Source of the DNA: Atrichornis clamosus
Taxonomy: Eukaryota; Chordata; Aves; Passeriformes; Menuridae
Assembly: GCA_013400975.1 (NCBI GenBank)
Contig: WBMZ01008634.1
Coordinates: forward strand, 62,001 to 126,000
DNA: 64,000 nucleotides
Direction: 5' to 3'
Part shown: piece by piece, positions 12,047 through 25,400 of the stretch
Position numbering within the stretch: position 1 is the stretch's first letter
Layout: the number at the start of each line of letters is the position of its first letter
Translations under genes and position numbers: made by a program
Notes under the pieces: model-generated
The model's input: only the letters and a program-made list of their open reading frames with translations
Database searches by the model: none
What the model was told of the DNA's origin: nothing

Positions 12047-15000
12047 TCAAAATATTTACTCAGACCTGAAAAACAGCTATATTGAAAAATGTATTTGCTT
12101 GTATTGTGAAAAGGCCTAATAAAAAACAGTTAGGTAAACACAATTTTCATGCTCCTGTAATGTATCTCCTTGTCCAAGACAGAGTTTACCAAGCAGAGCA
12201 CTAATGTTTTCTTAACTGCTCTAAAACTAAACCTACCTCTGAAAATAAAGTTATGAAACCTATTGCTGACGGAAAATGACAGAATTATAAAAATCAGCAT
12301 TTAAAATTCATCTGAGGAGATGTCAAAGGAGAAAAGAACCTCATGATTCTCTTGCAGCTGTCAATGCCCTCCATTCATCTAAGACATGCACTGAGAAACT
12401 GTATCTGGTGAGATGTGCAAATATGTACCACACACATAAAAGATCTGATATCCTGAAGAAGAAGAATAATTTTCATAATTATCTCCTCTCATTAACATTT
12501 TGTTCCACTGAAGCAGTAGGGGCTTTTTTTAGTTTTAAATAGTTATGAGGAAAATATGGCATAAAGCAATCATGATTTCCATCATATATTGATGGAATAT
12601 ATTAAAATTTTATATAACCTTGACTATCAAACATATACAAATACTTATAGCAGCTCCCTGGCCAAAAGGCAAAGTTGAACTTCCATATCTACTTGTGTAA
12701 GTGAAGCTGAGGAAAAAGTTTCCAGTATTACTGATGGAAATGCTGTCTGTCATGCCGTATTTGCTCAGTGGCTGTGTAGAACTATTTCCCTTATTTTGTT
12801 AGGATTACGGATTATAGTTGAATATAAGAAAACCCACGGTAATTTAAGTAACAATTTACACATCTCAAGTAAATGACGCAAAACTACTCAAGCCGCTTTC
12901 ATTTTCTTTTCTAGAGGAAGAGTTAAAAAGGAAAATGGAGAATAAACCTTGTGTTTCTGACTTCAGATGTTACCCATAAAAACTATGCAGAAACCTACAG
13001 AACAAGGCCTGCATCTGCCCTCCATTACTTATCAGGCAAAAGGGTACTTAGAAAATAAAACTAGAGTGTCTCAAAGAAGAAAAAAAAAAAGCTGAATACA
13101 GACTCCTTCCTGTCATTTCAAATAACATTTTTCTAGCAATAGCATTCATTTACAGTGGATGATGGACAGGTAGAAGACACTCATCCGGCATAAGAAAGTT
13201 AAGACAAATTGAACACAGATCCTTTTAAAAAAATGGTGCTAATCATATGCTTATCAACCCACAAGGAACTGATATCACAGCAAACTGATTTTACACACTG
13301 ACCTTTTTCAAAATGCTTAACATTAACTACAAGGCACAGTGCAGTGTAGCCAAACATCAGTATACTTGTATAAATTGGGTCATTAGGAGTTACAGGAGTT
13401 TAAATCCATAGTTATTCTGGACTTTGTAAAAGTTTCCCCATGTTGCTACCTCTGAAAGACTCAGATATGACAAGTAACAAATACCACATTGTATTTAGTA
13501 CTGCTCTGGAGCAATGATACATCATGTAGGTGCTGCCCAAGAAATAGATTCTTCACCCACCCTGAAAGTAGATCTGAGCAGTTCTCGTGTTTTACTTTGA
13601 ATCTTTGAACATAAAATCAAAACAGAAGCACTTCAAGCATTAATCTCTACTGTTGCATAATACAAAAGCAGTTTGGGAGACTTTAACAGTACCAGGGTAG
13701 AATTGTTTCCACAGTCACTGTTTGTAACGACTGTAACTTCCAACATCACATTGAAATCTAGGACAAGCAAGTACACTAAACTCTGCCTACAGAAGAGAAA
13801 AAACTGTTCAGATTGGCTTGTCTTGTCAGTAAATATTTTCTGGCTCTTGCTTACTTCAGAATAAACTTCCAGTATGCTATACAATGGAAACATGAATTTC
13901 TCTTCTCCAAACAGACAATGGTTAGAATCTCTAAACAACTTTAAAAGACAAAAAGTTAAAACTTTTCCAGCATCTTCCAGTGAAGTTACACGAGCTACAC
14001 AAGGAAACCGCTATAGCAGGCACTTGTATGGAGTTCAGTGAAACACAGTATTACATTTATGATCTTGGCATGAGAGAGTCAAAAGAACAAGGTTCTGGTT
14101 TGTGACACATTTACTGCTGACCTCTGTTCCCTTTTACTGTAACTACCTACTAGAAAGTGAAGTTGAACAAATGGTTATTGACAGGCTTTTCTACTTAGTA
14201 GTATTGCATTATCATAGCTAAGGATTATCATCTAAAGTCTTAAAAATCAGAGTTCTACCATTTATTTCAAAAACAATCAACAGAAAGGGTCAATAATATA
14301 TTTTAAACAGCCAGTTACAGGTTCCTAACTGTAATTCCACACTTTTCTGAGGCAATGAGTTACTGAATTTATATTCAGGACTTTTCACCCCGCCCCTACA
14401 GCAAAGGGAATCAACAGTGTTTCTGTAATTTTGGGAAGACGCATTACACATGCAGGTTCATTAATTTGCATCCATGATCAGACAGCAACAAGGATCTCAG
14501 GATTCCTCCTTGATATGAGTCATTCTTGTGGAAACTCCCAACTTCCTTGCTTACTCATAAACCAAGGACCAAGAGTGCTGAGTAAGTATACAGCTCAGAA
14601 TTGCACAGACAGGTAATCTGGCATTACAAATACTTATTAAAGCATTATACATATTAAAACTCTCTTTCAAAGTTGTTTTTCCAACCTGAAACAAATTCAC
14701 CAAACCAAATATCCAAAGGGCCTCTCAAGCAGTTTGTAGACTGTCTATCCTCCTTTGAGAGATATATTTTTTATAAAATTGTAAGAATAATTGACATGGC
14801 TTTTTTTCAAAAGTTTTTCCTTTCAAGGTCCTTGCAACAAGTGGGAAGTTGGAATCAACCACATGGACGATTTGTTGAAGAGCTGAAGAGCAGATGAGTA
14901 ACTGCATTTTGGTTTGGGACAAGATGACTACAGGCCAGGCACGATGGAGATGTTAGCAGCATCTTAAGTGACAAGTTCTACAAGTTCTCAGTTGATATCT

Positions 15001-15377
15001 AACACAGTGTTAAGTGAAACCTATTTATCCTACAAAACTGTTATCCTGAAAAGTCCCAGGTTTCCCCTCTAATAAACGACGCTAAGTAAACCAAGCTAAA
15101 TACAAGAAATGATGGAGTATGGAAATACCCAGGGAAGTGAAAAAAGAGAACTTAAAATAGAAAGATTAAATTTATTTTATCCTATTCTCTTCCTGCTTTA
15201 TTAACCAACATTAGCAGATTACATTTTAGCAAGAGTTTCATGTTATCTACTCAACTGCCTGGCTAGGTAGAAGGCATCCAAAGACAGAACAATGACAGGC
15301 TTAAAACATGCTCATTCTTTTATTCATTCCCTTACTCACGAGTGAGAAATCATTTTGATAAATTTACATAAGACCTC

Positions 15378-15395
15378 AAAAAAAAAAAAAAAAAA
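15378..15395 (+). repeat. A homopolymer (18)
   Basis: An uninterrupted run of A. No retrocopy body is recognised upstream. Confidence 0.9.
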
Positions 15396-16875
15396 TCCTT
15401 TACCTCGAGGAACACTAGAGCCAAGGTTCTAAGTTCTTCCTCCTGGTGCCAGGGCCCAGATCACCTTAAAGCTTCACCTCTCAAATGGGAAACAGCAGCA
15501 TTCTTTCAGGTTTCAACGTTCATGGGACTCACTACAAATGATGACTGAAACCTCATTTTCACATCCAAAAATAAACAACAGGGAAGGATTAGATTACACA
15601 GCACCAATTGCTGACTGCTGCTGCTACAGGGAGGGGTGTTAGTAACCATAAAAGTAGACAAGGTCCCAAGTTGAACTGCACTGTTTTCATTTGTATTTGA
15701 TCTTGAATGCACTATGACCCTGAGAAACCCTTTAACTTCCCTGTTCCTTAGTTTGCTCTAATAAAACAATATATATGCATGACAAAGTGCTTTATAATTA
15801 TGAAGACTCCTGACAAACCCTAATATTAAAACCAGAATTTATTAACACCAACTCTCAACTCAATTTCAAACAAATGGCTCATATCTAGAGATGAAAGTGA
15901 AATTACTTGGTCTGAACTAATCCCACAAATAACAGACACATGGAAGAGCCTACATTTTAAAACCTAGATCGTCAATCACAGCAGTGTCTGCAGAACAGCT
16001 ATCACAAGCCATCTAAGTGGTGGAGGAGTGGCAGATAGAGAGCAGTAGCCTCTGGAGGCTTTGGGGCATTAACCAGCTGTCAAAATACAGTTCAGCTCCA
16101 TGGGAACACACCAAACATTCCCAGACACTCTGCCTGTAAGTTTACAAACACTCCATAAATAATGCTTAAGCATCCAACAGGAGAGAGGCTCAGAGAGTCA
16201 ACAGTACATGCAACGCAAAATACAACTTCAGTTCATCAAAGAGAGATAACCAGAGCTCCTCAGGAACTCAGGACTGTTTCCTCATAGGTATTTAGAAGGT
16301 GAAATAAATGTTTTGGACCACACAGAGCGCAGAGAGAACCTAGTAAGAGCCAACTCACAATCTTGATGTGGAACAGCGACTTGCTTGAAAGCCAGAATTG
16401 TTAGCATAGTTTAGAAAACGGCAAGACAACTGTATCTAGCAGGGGATTAAAAACAGGCAACAGGTGGCGAGAGAGATGGAGAGGAACTCGAAAATTGTTA
16501 CTTTTGTTGCCAGCTTTCACCTATGTCTTAATCATCCAGGGGACAGACCTTAATACTCTGGATCTTTTTCTTCCATAAATGCTCCATTTTAAGACATTAG
16601 TCAAGGCATTCTTTCTTTACTCTTTTTTTTCTTTCCCCTTTTTTTGGTTTTTCTCTTTATTCATCTTATTGTGAGGGCAGCTGGGGACTTTTTGTTTCAG
16701 AAGGAACAAAACACCAAAAGCAGAAAACCAGCTATTTACAGTTTTTTAAATTTTCCACCAAGTGCTGATCATTATTTGAGCTATGGAAATTTATTAGCTG
16801 GACCACTGGCTTATTTCCAAACAATAGTTCCTTTTTTTGCCAGGAAGCTGAAGAATGGTGCCTTTCTGAGAAAAC

Positions 16876-16905
16876 ACTGAGAAACTTTTCACTGAGTTTC
16901 TCAGT
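16876..16905 (+). repeat. Perfect 11-bp inverted repeat, 8-base loop
   Basis: ACTGAGAAACT, loop TTTCACTG, then AGTTTCTCAGT. A further CTGAGAAA copy lies just upstream at 16866, so the left arm is partly duplicated. Confidence 0.9.
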
Positions 16906-18100
16906 TAATTGTGTCTATTCCATGGGCATTATTTGTATACCATATAAATATTTTAGTGTGGCATCAGAAAGATAAAGATCCATGCCGTTTAACTTATATA
17001 AACACATACCTGTCTCAGATTGCTCCTCTTCCTTTGGAAATATGTTTTTGAATGATAGACAGTAAAATTACATTATCATGCAGAAGTAGTTAACAGGTGG
17101 TTCCCGTGCTCTGTGTACTTTTGCACACAACTACAAATTAAATTATGACCTCTGTTACCCAAATGACTCATTCAAAACAGCAGTAACAGCCTCTGACATG
17201 CACTACAGGCATGACTGCCAGCAAACTCCACTGAAGTTGCTTAACCTCTCTGATTAGTAGATGTGGTTTTGGTTACTTCTGCCTAATTTGAATCATGACA
17301 CTGAAATTCCACAGACTTCGCAGGTTTTCTGCCTCAAAGGGACAGAGGAGTTTTTAAGTTTCATCCAAAAAAAAAAAAAATTCAGCTCTTTATTAATACA
17401 TGACTATAAATCAACTGGAATGTACTTTGGACACACAAGTATAGCTAAAAATAAAATATAAAATTATTATCTTAAATAGATGAGAAATTTTTACTTTTCC
17501 TATAACAACTTCCCTCCTTTAAAATACAAATAATTCCATCTCAATGACACAGTGAAACTACCCTGAAAAACCTTTGAGTTATTCTAATCAAAAACACAGT
17601 GAACAAAAAAATTACTAACACTATTTTCAGAGCAATGTTAGCAAATAAACAACCCCCCCCCCAAAACAAGACACCATTCCAGCTGAATTAAGGGATGAGA
17701 ACACGAACCCCCTCCACACTTTCATCCTGTCTTTACACATTTAAGAATGCTACCACATAACTACAGACTGCCTCAGCTCTAGTTTACATATTAATCTTCA
17801 TTTGGGCACTTTCCAACATTTCATAAACTCATTTTTCTGGCTGGCAGTGGGAGACATGGTGCACACACAATATCTGGAACTCGCACGATTTAGGCCCCAT
17901 GGGTTCTTCCAGCATGTAATGAAATAAAATCATATGTTCTACCAAAGGACAGGACAAAGTTTCAATCCCACTGTATTCCTTGTTCCCAGCGACCTTGTTA
18001 GGCAATCATCTTCCCTGTAATGTGGAATACTGGCAGCTTGCCCCTTCAAATAGCTGCATAATAAACAAAATTGTCTGCCAAGAGTACTCGCCTGCCGTAC

Positions 18101-18298
18101 CTGTCTTTCATACTTGGCAAAGATTTCTTTCCGTCTTCTAAGCCTCTCGGATAGGAGCTGCTTGGGCAAGACAGAAACAGTCACATCATCAGGAGAGTAT
18201 CTGGGATTTTTCCTTGAATACACAAGGCAGTCGATGAGTAAGGCATTAACACAAAAAGTCACCAAGTTTGTCTTTCTTAGGGGGCCCAGCACCACAAT
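18101..18298 (-). CDS. Candidate coding exon, unrecognised protein
   Basis: This is a 66-codon open segment in phase 0 at both ends. It closes with GAAAGACAG and a GTACGG donor. The acceptor used here (AAGCACAG) has a weak pyrimidine tract; a stronger one sits inside the segment (GTGTATTCAAG) and would shorten the exon to about 38 codons. The translation is strikingly protein-like: a hydrophobic stretch in the first half, then NPRYSPDDVTVSVLPKQLL and a basic helix-like ERLRRRKEIFAKYERQ. I cannot assign a family. It could be part of a gene upstream of PRKCD or a chance ORF in the intron. Confidence 0.33.
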
Positions 18299-20367
18299 CT
18301 GTGCTTCCTCCCTGTTTCTAGTACAGCCTAACCATAAAAATTTAGCTCTACTGAGTTAAACTCCATTAACTCTAAACCAAATCATAAAGAACAAAAGAAG
18401 TATTTTGCAGACTCGCTATTAACCCCTTTTTCTGATTTTTCTTTGTAGTATCTTCCAAGACAGATGAGTTTTCTCCTAGAGAGCCTACAACTTTTAAGAC
18501 CCAGGCTGTGGTAAATCTAAGCCACACTGACTAAGTCCTTCAGGGAGCAGATGCAGCATTGGCACCTGTCAGGAAATTACAGCTGATCACTGAAACTGAG
18601 AAGAATCCACCTCAATGAGTCTTGTAGCCTGAAAATTTTTCCAGCTTTTCCAGATAAATGGGGCAGAGCAAGAAGAGAGAAGCTTTCTACATTGTAAATG
18701 GAGCAGCAATCAAATAGAACTGCTTGATCCTCATTCTCTTGAGCACTCAGTAAGGCAAGAACAATTATTTGACATACTACACGCGGCTCTCAACAAGGAG
18801 ACACAAGCTTCTTGCACCTGCTATAGTTTATTGCACGTAAATATCCTGAATTCGGACAATAACTTGAATATGAATGACAGAAACCAAGTCAGGGAGTAGG
18901 CAACAGAGGAACCCTTATGTTTCAGATCAAGCATATCCAGGAATATTTCCCTTGTTCACAAAGAGCCAGCTTGGAGGAGAAAGTAAAATTATTAAAGCTG
19001 TGCTTTCATAGAGAACAGTTAGGATTTAGCAATAAACACAACTCTGCAAATGAAGTAAAGCACGTGCATGTTTCACTAATCTAACAAAGATGTTTTTCAG
19101 TTTGATTCCATAAAAAGTTGTATTAGCCCCTGAAAATAATCAGGACTTTGAATGTTTCCACAGGCACCAGGGGGAAAAAACCCAAACCAAACAAAAACAA
19201 AACCCAGAAAACCAGGATCAAAGCATACAGTAAAGCGTCAGCCATCAAACTCTGGAGCCATAACAAAGGCTTTGTAATCTAAAAGAGATTACATGGTTGC
19301 CATTTTAGAGTGTTTCTGTGAGTGAGAGATAAATGAGAACATGGTAAAGGTCCAAAATAGTCTAGCTGAATAAAACCCAATCTGTTACATTTTCCAAGAC
19401 AACACTCTGCTGATGAGCTTTACTAGAAGCAGCACAGCGAGTGTAGCCAAATTTTCCCTGAACAGGAAAACCTCAGACCTGTCTATCAATGGCAAGAGGA
19501 GCCAAAGAGTGTAACAAAGACCCTTTCAAACTCTGGAAAACCTAACTAAGGACAAACCAGCTACTGTAAAGAACCAAAACTTCTATGCCCTAATACATTT
19601 CCAGAGGTGGGGTTTTATAGGAATACATGACTTTATTTGTATAACTCTACACTTCACACTAATGTCATATCAGCTCTTTCAAAGTATTTAACTAAATAAA
19701 ACAAGCATGAACTGTGAGAGACTCAGAGTACACTTGCAGAATTGTTTGATCACAGCACAGTTGCTCTGAATTTTACACTGAGTTTTCAACCCTCTGTTGA
19801 ATTTACAAAACATTTTGAAAGGGAAAAACCTTCAGCTACAAGCAATTTTTGAGCGCCAGCTCATCCCCCTGCATTGCCTGCTACTGAACAAACCATTGGG
19901 AAGGTTAGTACCAAACTTCAGCAATTAAAAGAAAAAAAAAATCTTTTAAGTTGTTCCTTTGAAGAGATTCATACAAATTAACTACTGTGACAGATCCTGT
20001 GAACATCTGATTGCAAACTGCTGAGAACTTGACAGCAGCACAGTGGATTTTGTTCAGAAGAAAATAGTAGAGAAAAATCCCCCAAATACTTCCAATCCTT
20101 TAGGATAACTGAGAGACTTAATTCTGGGCAAACACATTTTACCACATCACATTTTTTTCTCTGGAGATTTACCACCCATTTCTAAATAAACTAGAGACTA
20201 ATATTGTACACATTTTCAGAGACTATTAATTTTTTTTTCTCTCCAAAATCGGGACACATGTAAAACCAGCAGTTTCCATGTAACAAATAAAGGATACAGA
20301 AAGACAACTTAATCACTGATCTCAGATTTTCATTAAATTGCAGTGCACTGCTTCCTGCTAGTGTTAC

Positions 20368-20441
20368 CATTGGAATTATTTGTTTTAATAATGGACTAAC
20401 TGTGATGTTTCGTAGGAGCACCAGCGAACTGCCATTAGTCT
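20368..20441 (-). CDS. Candidate coding exon, unrecognised protein
   Basis: This segment of 74 bases follows a very good acceptor (CTCTTACTTTAATCCTTCCAG) and ends at CCAATG|GTAACA. It encodes TNGSSLVLLRNITVSPLLKQ and four more residues. It enters in phase 1 and leaves in phase 0, as needed for its candidate neighbours. The open frame continues past the donor. Confidence 0.25.
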
Positions 20442-21006
20442 CTGGAAGGATTAAAGTAAGAGGGAGAAACAAAGTAACCCTGTAAAGTGTCTTAAAATCA
20501 GTTTTTTACTGTTTGCTACTTATGTATCCTACATATCACAGAAACCAAAGGTCAAGGAAGAGAACACCATGGGCAACAGAAAAAGCTTTTTGGAGTTTCA
20601 TGATTTAAAAGGTTTCACTGCAGAACTTCTTTCTATAACATGTCTTTTAGACACAAAAGTATCGAACTGCATCTGCCTTTTCCGGCAAGCACAGAAAAGG
20701 CAGAGGAAAAGAAAGCTGAGCACAGGAATACAAAGTGAAAAGTGAAAGACGAGTTTCAATTTTGGGAACTATGCTCTACTAGGACTGATGTCACCACAAT
20801 GTCAAAAAGCGTTTTAAAGTACAGAATTTGAGGTCTCCTTCTTAAAACAATATTAAAATTATGTTTTGCTATCTTGACACTTTATCAGCAAAAGGTGGGG
20901 TATTTTTCCGGGTTTGTTTTGCGGGAGGACACACATAGCCCACAACCCTTAATGGATGCAGTGGTAACTGATTAAAACAATTGTAGCAGAAGGAAAAAAA
21001 TATTAC

Positions 21007-21076
21007 CTTCAGTTAACATTTTAATCAAATGTGTTTTCTGATTGAAATCAGGGAAATTTAATTCTTGAAGCACAAT
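21007..21076 (-). CDS. Candidate coding exon, unrecognised protein
   Basis: This segment of 70 bases follows a good acceptor (ATTTGTACTTCATGCTTGCAAG on the minus strand, written as two parts) and ends at CTGAAG|GTAATA. Only one of its three frames is open, encoding IVLQELNFPDFNQKTHLIKM. It enters in phase 0 and leaves in phase 1, matching 21278-21364 before it and 20368-20441 after it. Confidence 0.25.
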
Positions 21077-21277
21077 CTTGCAAGCATGAAGTACAAATGC
21101 AAGAGTTCACTTTACTCCTCTGTCGATGACAACGCTACCAAGCCAGCTAAATTATGACCATACTGAGATCTCTGTAAGCACAACTACAGCAAAAGGAAAA
21201 CTGGTTGTACTGCTTTCAATATGGCTTTACTCAGACATTGCTCAAAGTCTGGTGAGCCCAAGCAACTCCATCACTAC

Positions 21278-21364
21278 CTGATTCCTTCCTGATACGATGG
21301 GCTGTACAGTATTGGAGTACGGCGTAGGCAAACCAAAGTCTAACAGTAAGAGATAAACCTTCGT
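21278..21364 (-). CDS. Candidate coding exon, unrecognised protein
   Basis: This segment of 87 bases in phase 0 has an acceptor CCTTTCCCTGCTGCAAAG and a donor AATCAG|GTAGTG. It encodes TKVYLLLLDFGLPTPYSNTV and more. The next candidate exon (21007-21076) continues in phase 0. No family was assigned. Confidence 0.22.
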
Positions 21365-22277
21365 CTTTGCAGCAGGGAAAGGCTGGAGGCAGGGTGAACT
21401 ACAGGGGTTTCTGGCTTTTGGGTGGGCTATGAAGTGGAACAGCATTTTGCTTTCCCTGCTGGGCTATTCCCAGCACTGCTAGCCCTGGATGGAACCGACA
21501 GGATGAAGTTCATCCGGGATCCCCTCTTGGGCCCCTGGGCATCTCCCTCCAGTGGAGACCCCTCAAGTAGCCCGTGGCCACACCCCTGCTACCACTTCAG
21601 CCCTTTCTACTGACCTACAAAGAATGCAGTGTTTTGATTTGCACAGTTGGAACACGCAACCAAACATCTTAAAAACAGTTTCAAAGTAAAAGCTCACATT
21701 TTAATTTCTTTCTGTATTTAGCAAACCTGAAAACTCGGAGCCTGCCCAGAGCACTAATGTTGTTCTCCAAAAGGCCAGTTGAGAACTTGGACAACTTCAA
21801 CATATAAATGATGTGGGAACCAGCTTAGAAATGTGTTTATGAAATGCACAGTCAGAGACAACCAGCCTCTGGGTTCCAGGATCCACATTAAAGGAACAGA
21901 AGCAACCAGCCTACTCCCTCTTAATATGTTGCTTGCTAGGGACATTACTAGTCATTTGTAGATGCTATTATCTCTCAGCTGAACAAACATTTTCATTATT
22001 GATGAGCATCATACACACCTGATGTCACACGGCACTATACATTTGAAAAGAAAAAAAAACAATTGTAATGTTTGAGTTTTTGGGGAGATGCATCTAATGG
22101 ACACGTGGTGCCAAGGTCCTTCAGCCAATCCCCTCCACCTCCAGCCATCCAACCCAAGCTGGACACCAACTACAAGAGTGCTAATTCTGTAAAGCACAGG
22201 AATATTGAAAAAATTCTGCAACACCTGAAGTCATTGCATTGTATATAAATTCTGAGCTGCTGAAAGGACAGGCTTAC

Positions 22278-22408
22278 ATCTCCCATGCTTTGATCTACAG
22301 CCTGACTCCAACTTGTGGCTGCACCAAACACACAACAGGGGCTTCTCATAGCTTCTGTCTTCCCTTTCACCACACTTTGTCTCCAATGGGAAAGGGTTCT
22401 GCTCACTG
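22278..22408 (-). CDS. Candidate coding exon, unrecognised protein
   Basis: This segment of 131 bases lies between a TTATTCTGGTTAG acceptor and a GGAGAT|GTAAGC donor. The frame compatible with the neighbouring candidate exons contains SRTLSHWRQSVVKGKTEAMR. A second frame is also open, which lowers the evidential value. Read with 21278-21364, the join resembles the strand and VDYG-like turn of a Tudor fold (GDTKVYLLLLDFG), but this is only an impression. Confidence 0.22.
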
Positions 22409-25400
22409 CTAACCAGAATAAGCCCTTCTTGCAGTTTATCAGATCAAGCATTCAGAAGGTTAAAAGAGAAATTCAGTTTAGTTGAGCGTGAAGATTTGCA
22501 AGCTCAGCCCACCATAATATCAGGTAAATGTGAGGACAATATGATGTTGCTGTCCTGATTTTCTGCAAGTGCTTCCAGAGAGAAGCTGTCACTATCAGAA
22601 CATGGCTCCAAGTGATACTGAGCAAGTCTAACTGGAGTCTGTGAAAAGATGAAATGAACCAAAAAAGCTTTTCCAGCTTCCTTTTTCAGATGACAAAACC
22701 CTCTCTGTTACTCCACTCTGCTCATTTTGTCCCCATCTTATTAACACAGACACAAACCACGTGAATTTTACATGCAAAACCTAACCTAAAGGAAAAGAAC
22801 TCTCTCAGAAACTTTATAATCATAAAGTCATAAAGTCACAAAGAATGCACAAGAAAATTCACAAGTCACAAGAGCATTTGCTTTTCCCCAAGACGTTGGC
22901 AGAACATTTACCTCATCTTTGCTCCAGCCTTGACAGAATATTGCACAGTGTCAGTCACACAGAAATTTCTCCAGTTTCCACCAGGGAAGGCTCAGGCTGT
23001 GCAAGGACAGAAGTGGGTGTTTCTTTGCAGCACATGCAGCTGAGCCCAGCGTGGTCAGCCCTACCCCGCGGGATGGGAGCTATGGGATGTATCCCAGCTG
23101 GACAGCTCAGCACCCTCCCTGTGTGGGGAGGTGGGGCTGGCAGCAAACTGTGGGAGATCGACAGCACTCGGTGGGGTGCCCAACCAGGCACCCACACTGG
23201 GGCTACTGCGACAGGAAAAACAAGGAAAAAACCTTAAAACCCCAGGATTCATTACCCGTGTTCTCCTGGGCACGCAGCGAGAAGGAAACTACTCAAACTA
23301 CTCAACATTTCAGGGGTCAAGCAGAGGTAGAACAACTCTGCTACCCACTACAACAGCACTGTTGCTGTCATATCTCTCCAGAGTCCCACATCCAGCTCCA
23401 GACACTTCCCCCACCTGACCCCACTTCCCTCCATTGCCTCTCACCTCGAGCACAGGCAGTGGACAGAGCGACACTGTGGTATTTACACACAGGCTTTGAA
23501 GGGCTTACACAGCACAGGCACTGATGTACTGCAAAGAGGCATTTTTCTGTATCTTTCCTAACAAATAACTTTGGGAGATTGAGTGATTAAGCAAATCAGT
23601 AGTGGTATTAAACGGACGCTGGAAAACAAGACTGTGATGAGAAGAGCATTAAGTATGCTGCTCTTCACTTACTGCAATTTCACCCACTAGAACTCCACAT
23701 AAGAGCTAAAGGACCGCAGGAATAACACCAAAATCAGAGAGAGACAAACAGGCACGGTTTTAAGTTGCCTTTAACTCTTACTTATTAGGCAGCAGGATGC
23801 TCCAAGTAACTAAAGCAAAACTAAACAGCAGAACAGGAATGCAACCTTCCACCTTGGTCTGCCTGGGACACCTTCCCTGCAGCAAATCTTTTCAATTACA
23901 TGAGCCTGGCATCCTTTTTTGTTCTTTTAAGAAGATAAAACACTAGATATGGCTGTCTTTCCTCTGAAGTATTTGAGTGCTCAGTGTCTGAGAAGCATTA
24001 AGGGGTCAGCCCAGCTCGGAGAGCTGTTAATTCAAAACAGAGCTGTATAACTCACACAGTTTGTTTAAAGCAAACAAAGAAAATACCCCTCTGTTTGAGA
24101 CTCACTCAAAAATTTTTTAGCATTAGGATCAGCTTACTCACTGGAAAGCAGCATGAAGTAGTAGTAGGAAAATCAGATTTATGAAAAAAATTAAAAGCAA
24201 AATACCCAAACTCTAGCTAATTTTTTCATTCTAGAGTAAAGGTACTGCTAGAACCCTTCCACAGCCCCCCAAACAAGATTTGTTTGCCAGTGTGATGGAG
24301 TCTTTTAGAAAGTATGAAAACCTCCAGAATTCAAGCATGCCATCACACACAATGTGTGTATCAAAATGTTTTGAAATAATTTAGAGCCTTTTCCTCGCCA
24401 TCTATAGAAGCACCATTTCCCAGCAAATTATATTCCAGTAATTGACAGTTAAAGGAACTGAAAATAAATGTGGGGGTTTTTTTTCTACTGACTTTCATTA
24501 AAGGCATCACAGATATTATTATAAAGTCTTGTAACAAATTAAAAAAAAAAGTCATGCCTCTCAAAAGGGTAATTTTCTGTTTGAGTGTGTCTCTGTGACA
24601 AAACCGAAATTGTGCCATGTCATGACTTTCAGAGTACTTTTTACTTAAAAAAAATTCCATTTTAGTTTATTATGGCCACAGAGTACTGCTGACAAGTAAA
24701 ATCAATTTTGTTATCAACCAGATAAGGCTCAGCTTGTTACTGCTCTGGTAATTAATTCCTCATCATTTCTCACGGCCAGAAGGGGAAGAAAGGTTTCTTC
24801 CTGGATGCTTCCATTTGGAGTTCTAAATCACTTTGCAAGTATCATCCATCAACCAAATTGAACTTTGCTCTAACAGCAGGAGAATTGTATCCACGCAAGT
24901 GGCAAATCAGTTTATAAGCATTTAGAATTCTGTGTTTGCACAAGCTTTTGTATTTAACTGCATCAATTTAAGAGCAAACTTAAAGTGGACTGCCACAGAT
25001 GCTTAGACAAGGCTTAGCTATGATCAACTGACTCAGTAATTAAGTACCTATATAAGAGCTCATTTTCTTCAGGGAAAAGTTGGGAATGAATTCCTAAGTT
25101 AACTATAATGACACGTTATAGAAGATGAATGGCTAATTCATCCCTAGGGAAACCCCCCCCCCTTAAAATAAAAGACTTTTCTAGTTTTTTTTATGAAGCA
25201 TTAAGTATTTACCCACAAAATAAAGCACTGGAAAATGCTTTAAAAGTCCTTTCACTGTTTTAATGTTTTAGAAAAAAAATCAAGAAAAGTGAAATTTGCT
25301 TCTTCTTACAGTACATTAAGTTCTCCTCCTTCATCCAACAATAATTATCACCCTGACATTTGGTTTCAGGACTGATATAGGTACTTCTTACAATTTTAAA

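Larger units (their letters stand above)
8414..17009. other. Intronic stretch without a recognised gene
   Basis: The sequence is AT-rich, with one CR1 stub (9139-9186), A-runs at 12032-12046 and 15378-15395, and a hairpin at 16876-16905. Two very short candidate minus-strand exons (12237-12265 and 10510-10531) fall here and are weak on their own. I see nothing else. Confidence 0.6.

Noticed and set aside
15402..15442. Minus-strand 39-base open segment ending CTCGAG|GTAAAG
   Set aside because: The acceptor is weak and the phase is incompatible with the candidate exon at 17010-17031.
22822..22842. ATAAAGTC repeated with variants
   Set aside because: It is too short and imperfect to be more than chance or minor slippage.
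24106..24144. Minus-strand segment with a strong acceptor and a GTGAGT donor
   Set aside because: All three frames contain a stop between the two sites, so it cannot be an internal coding exon. It could be untranslated.
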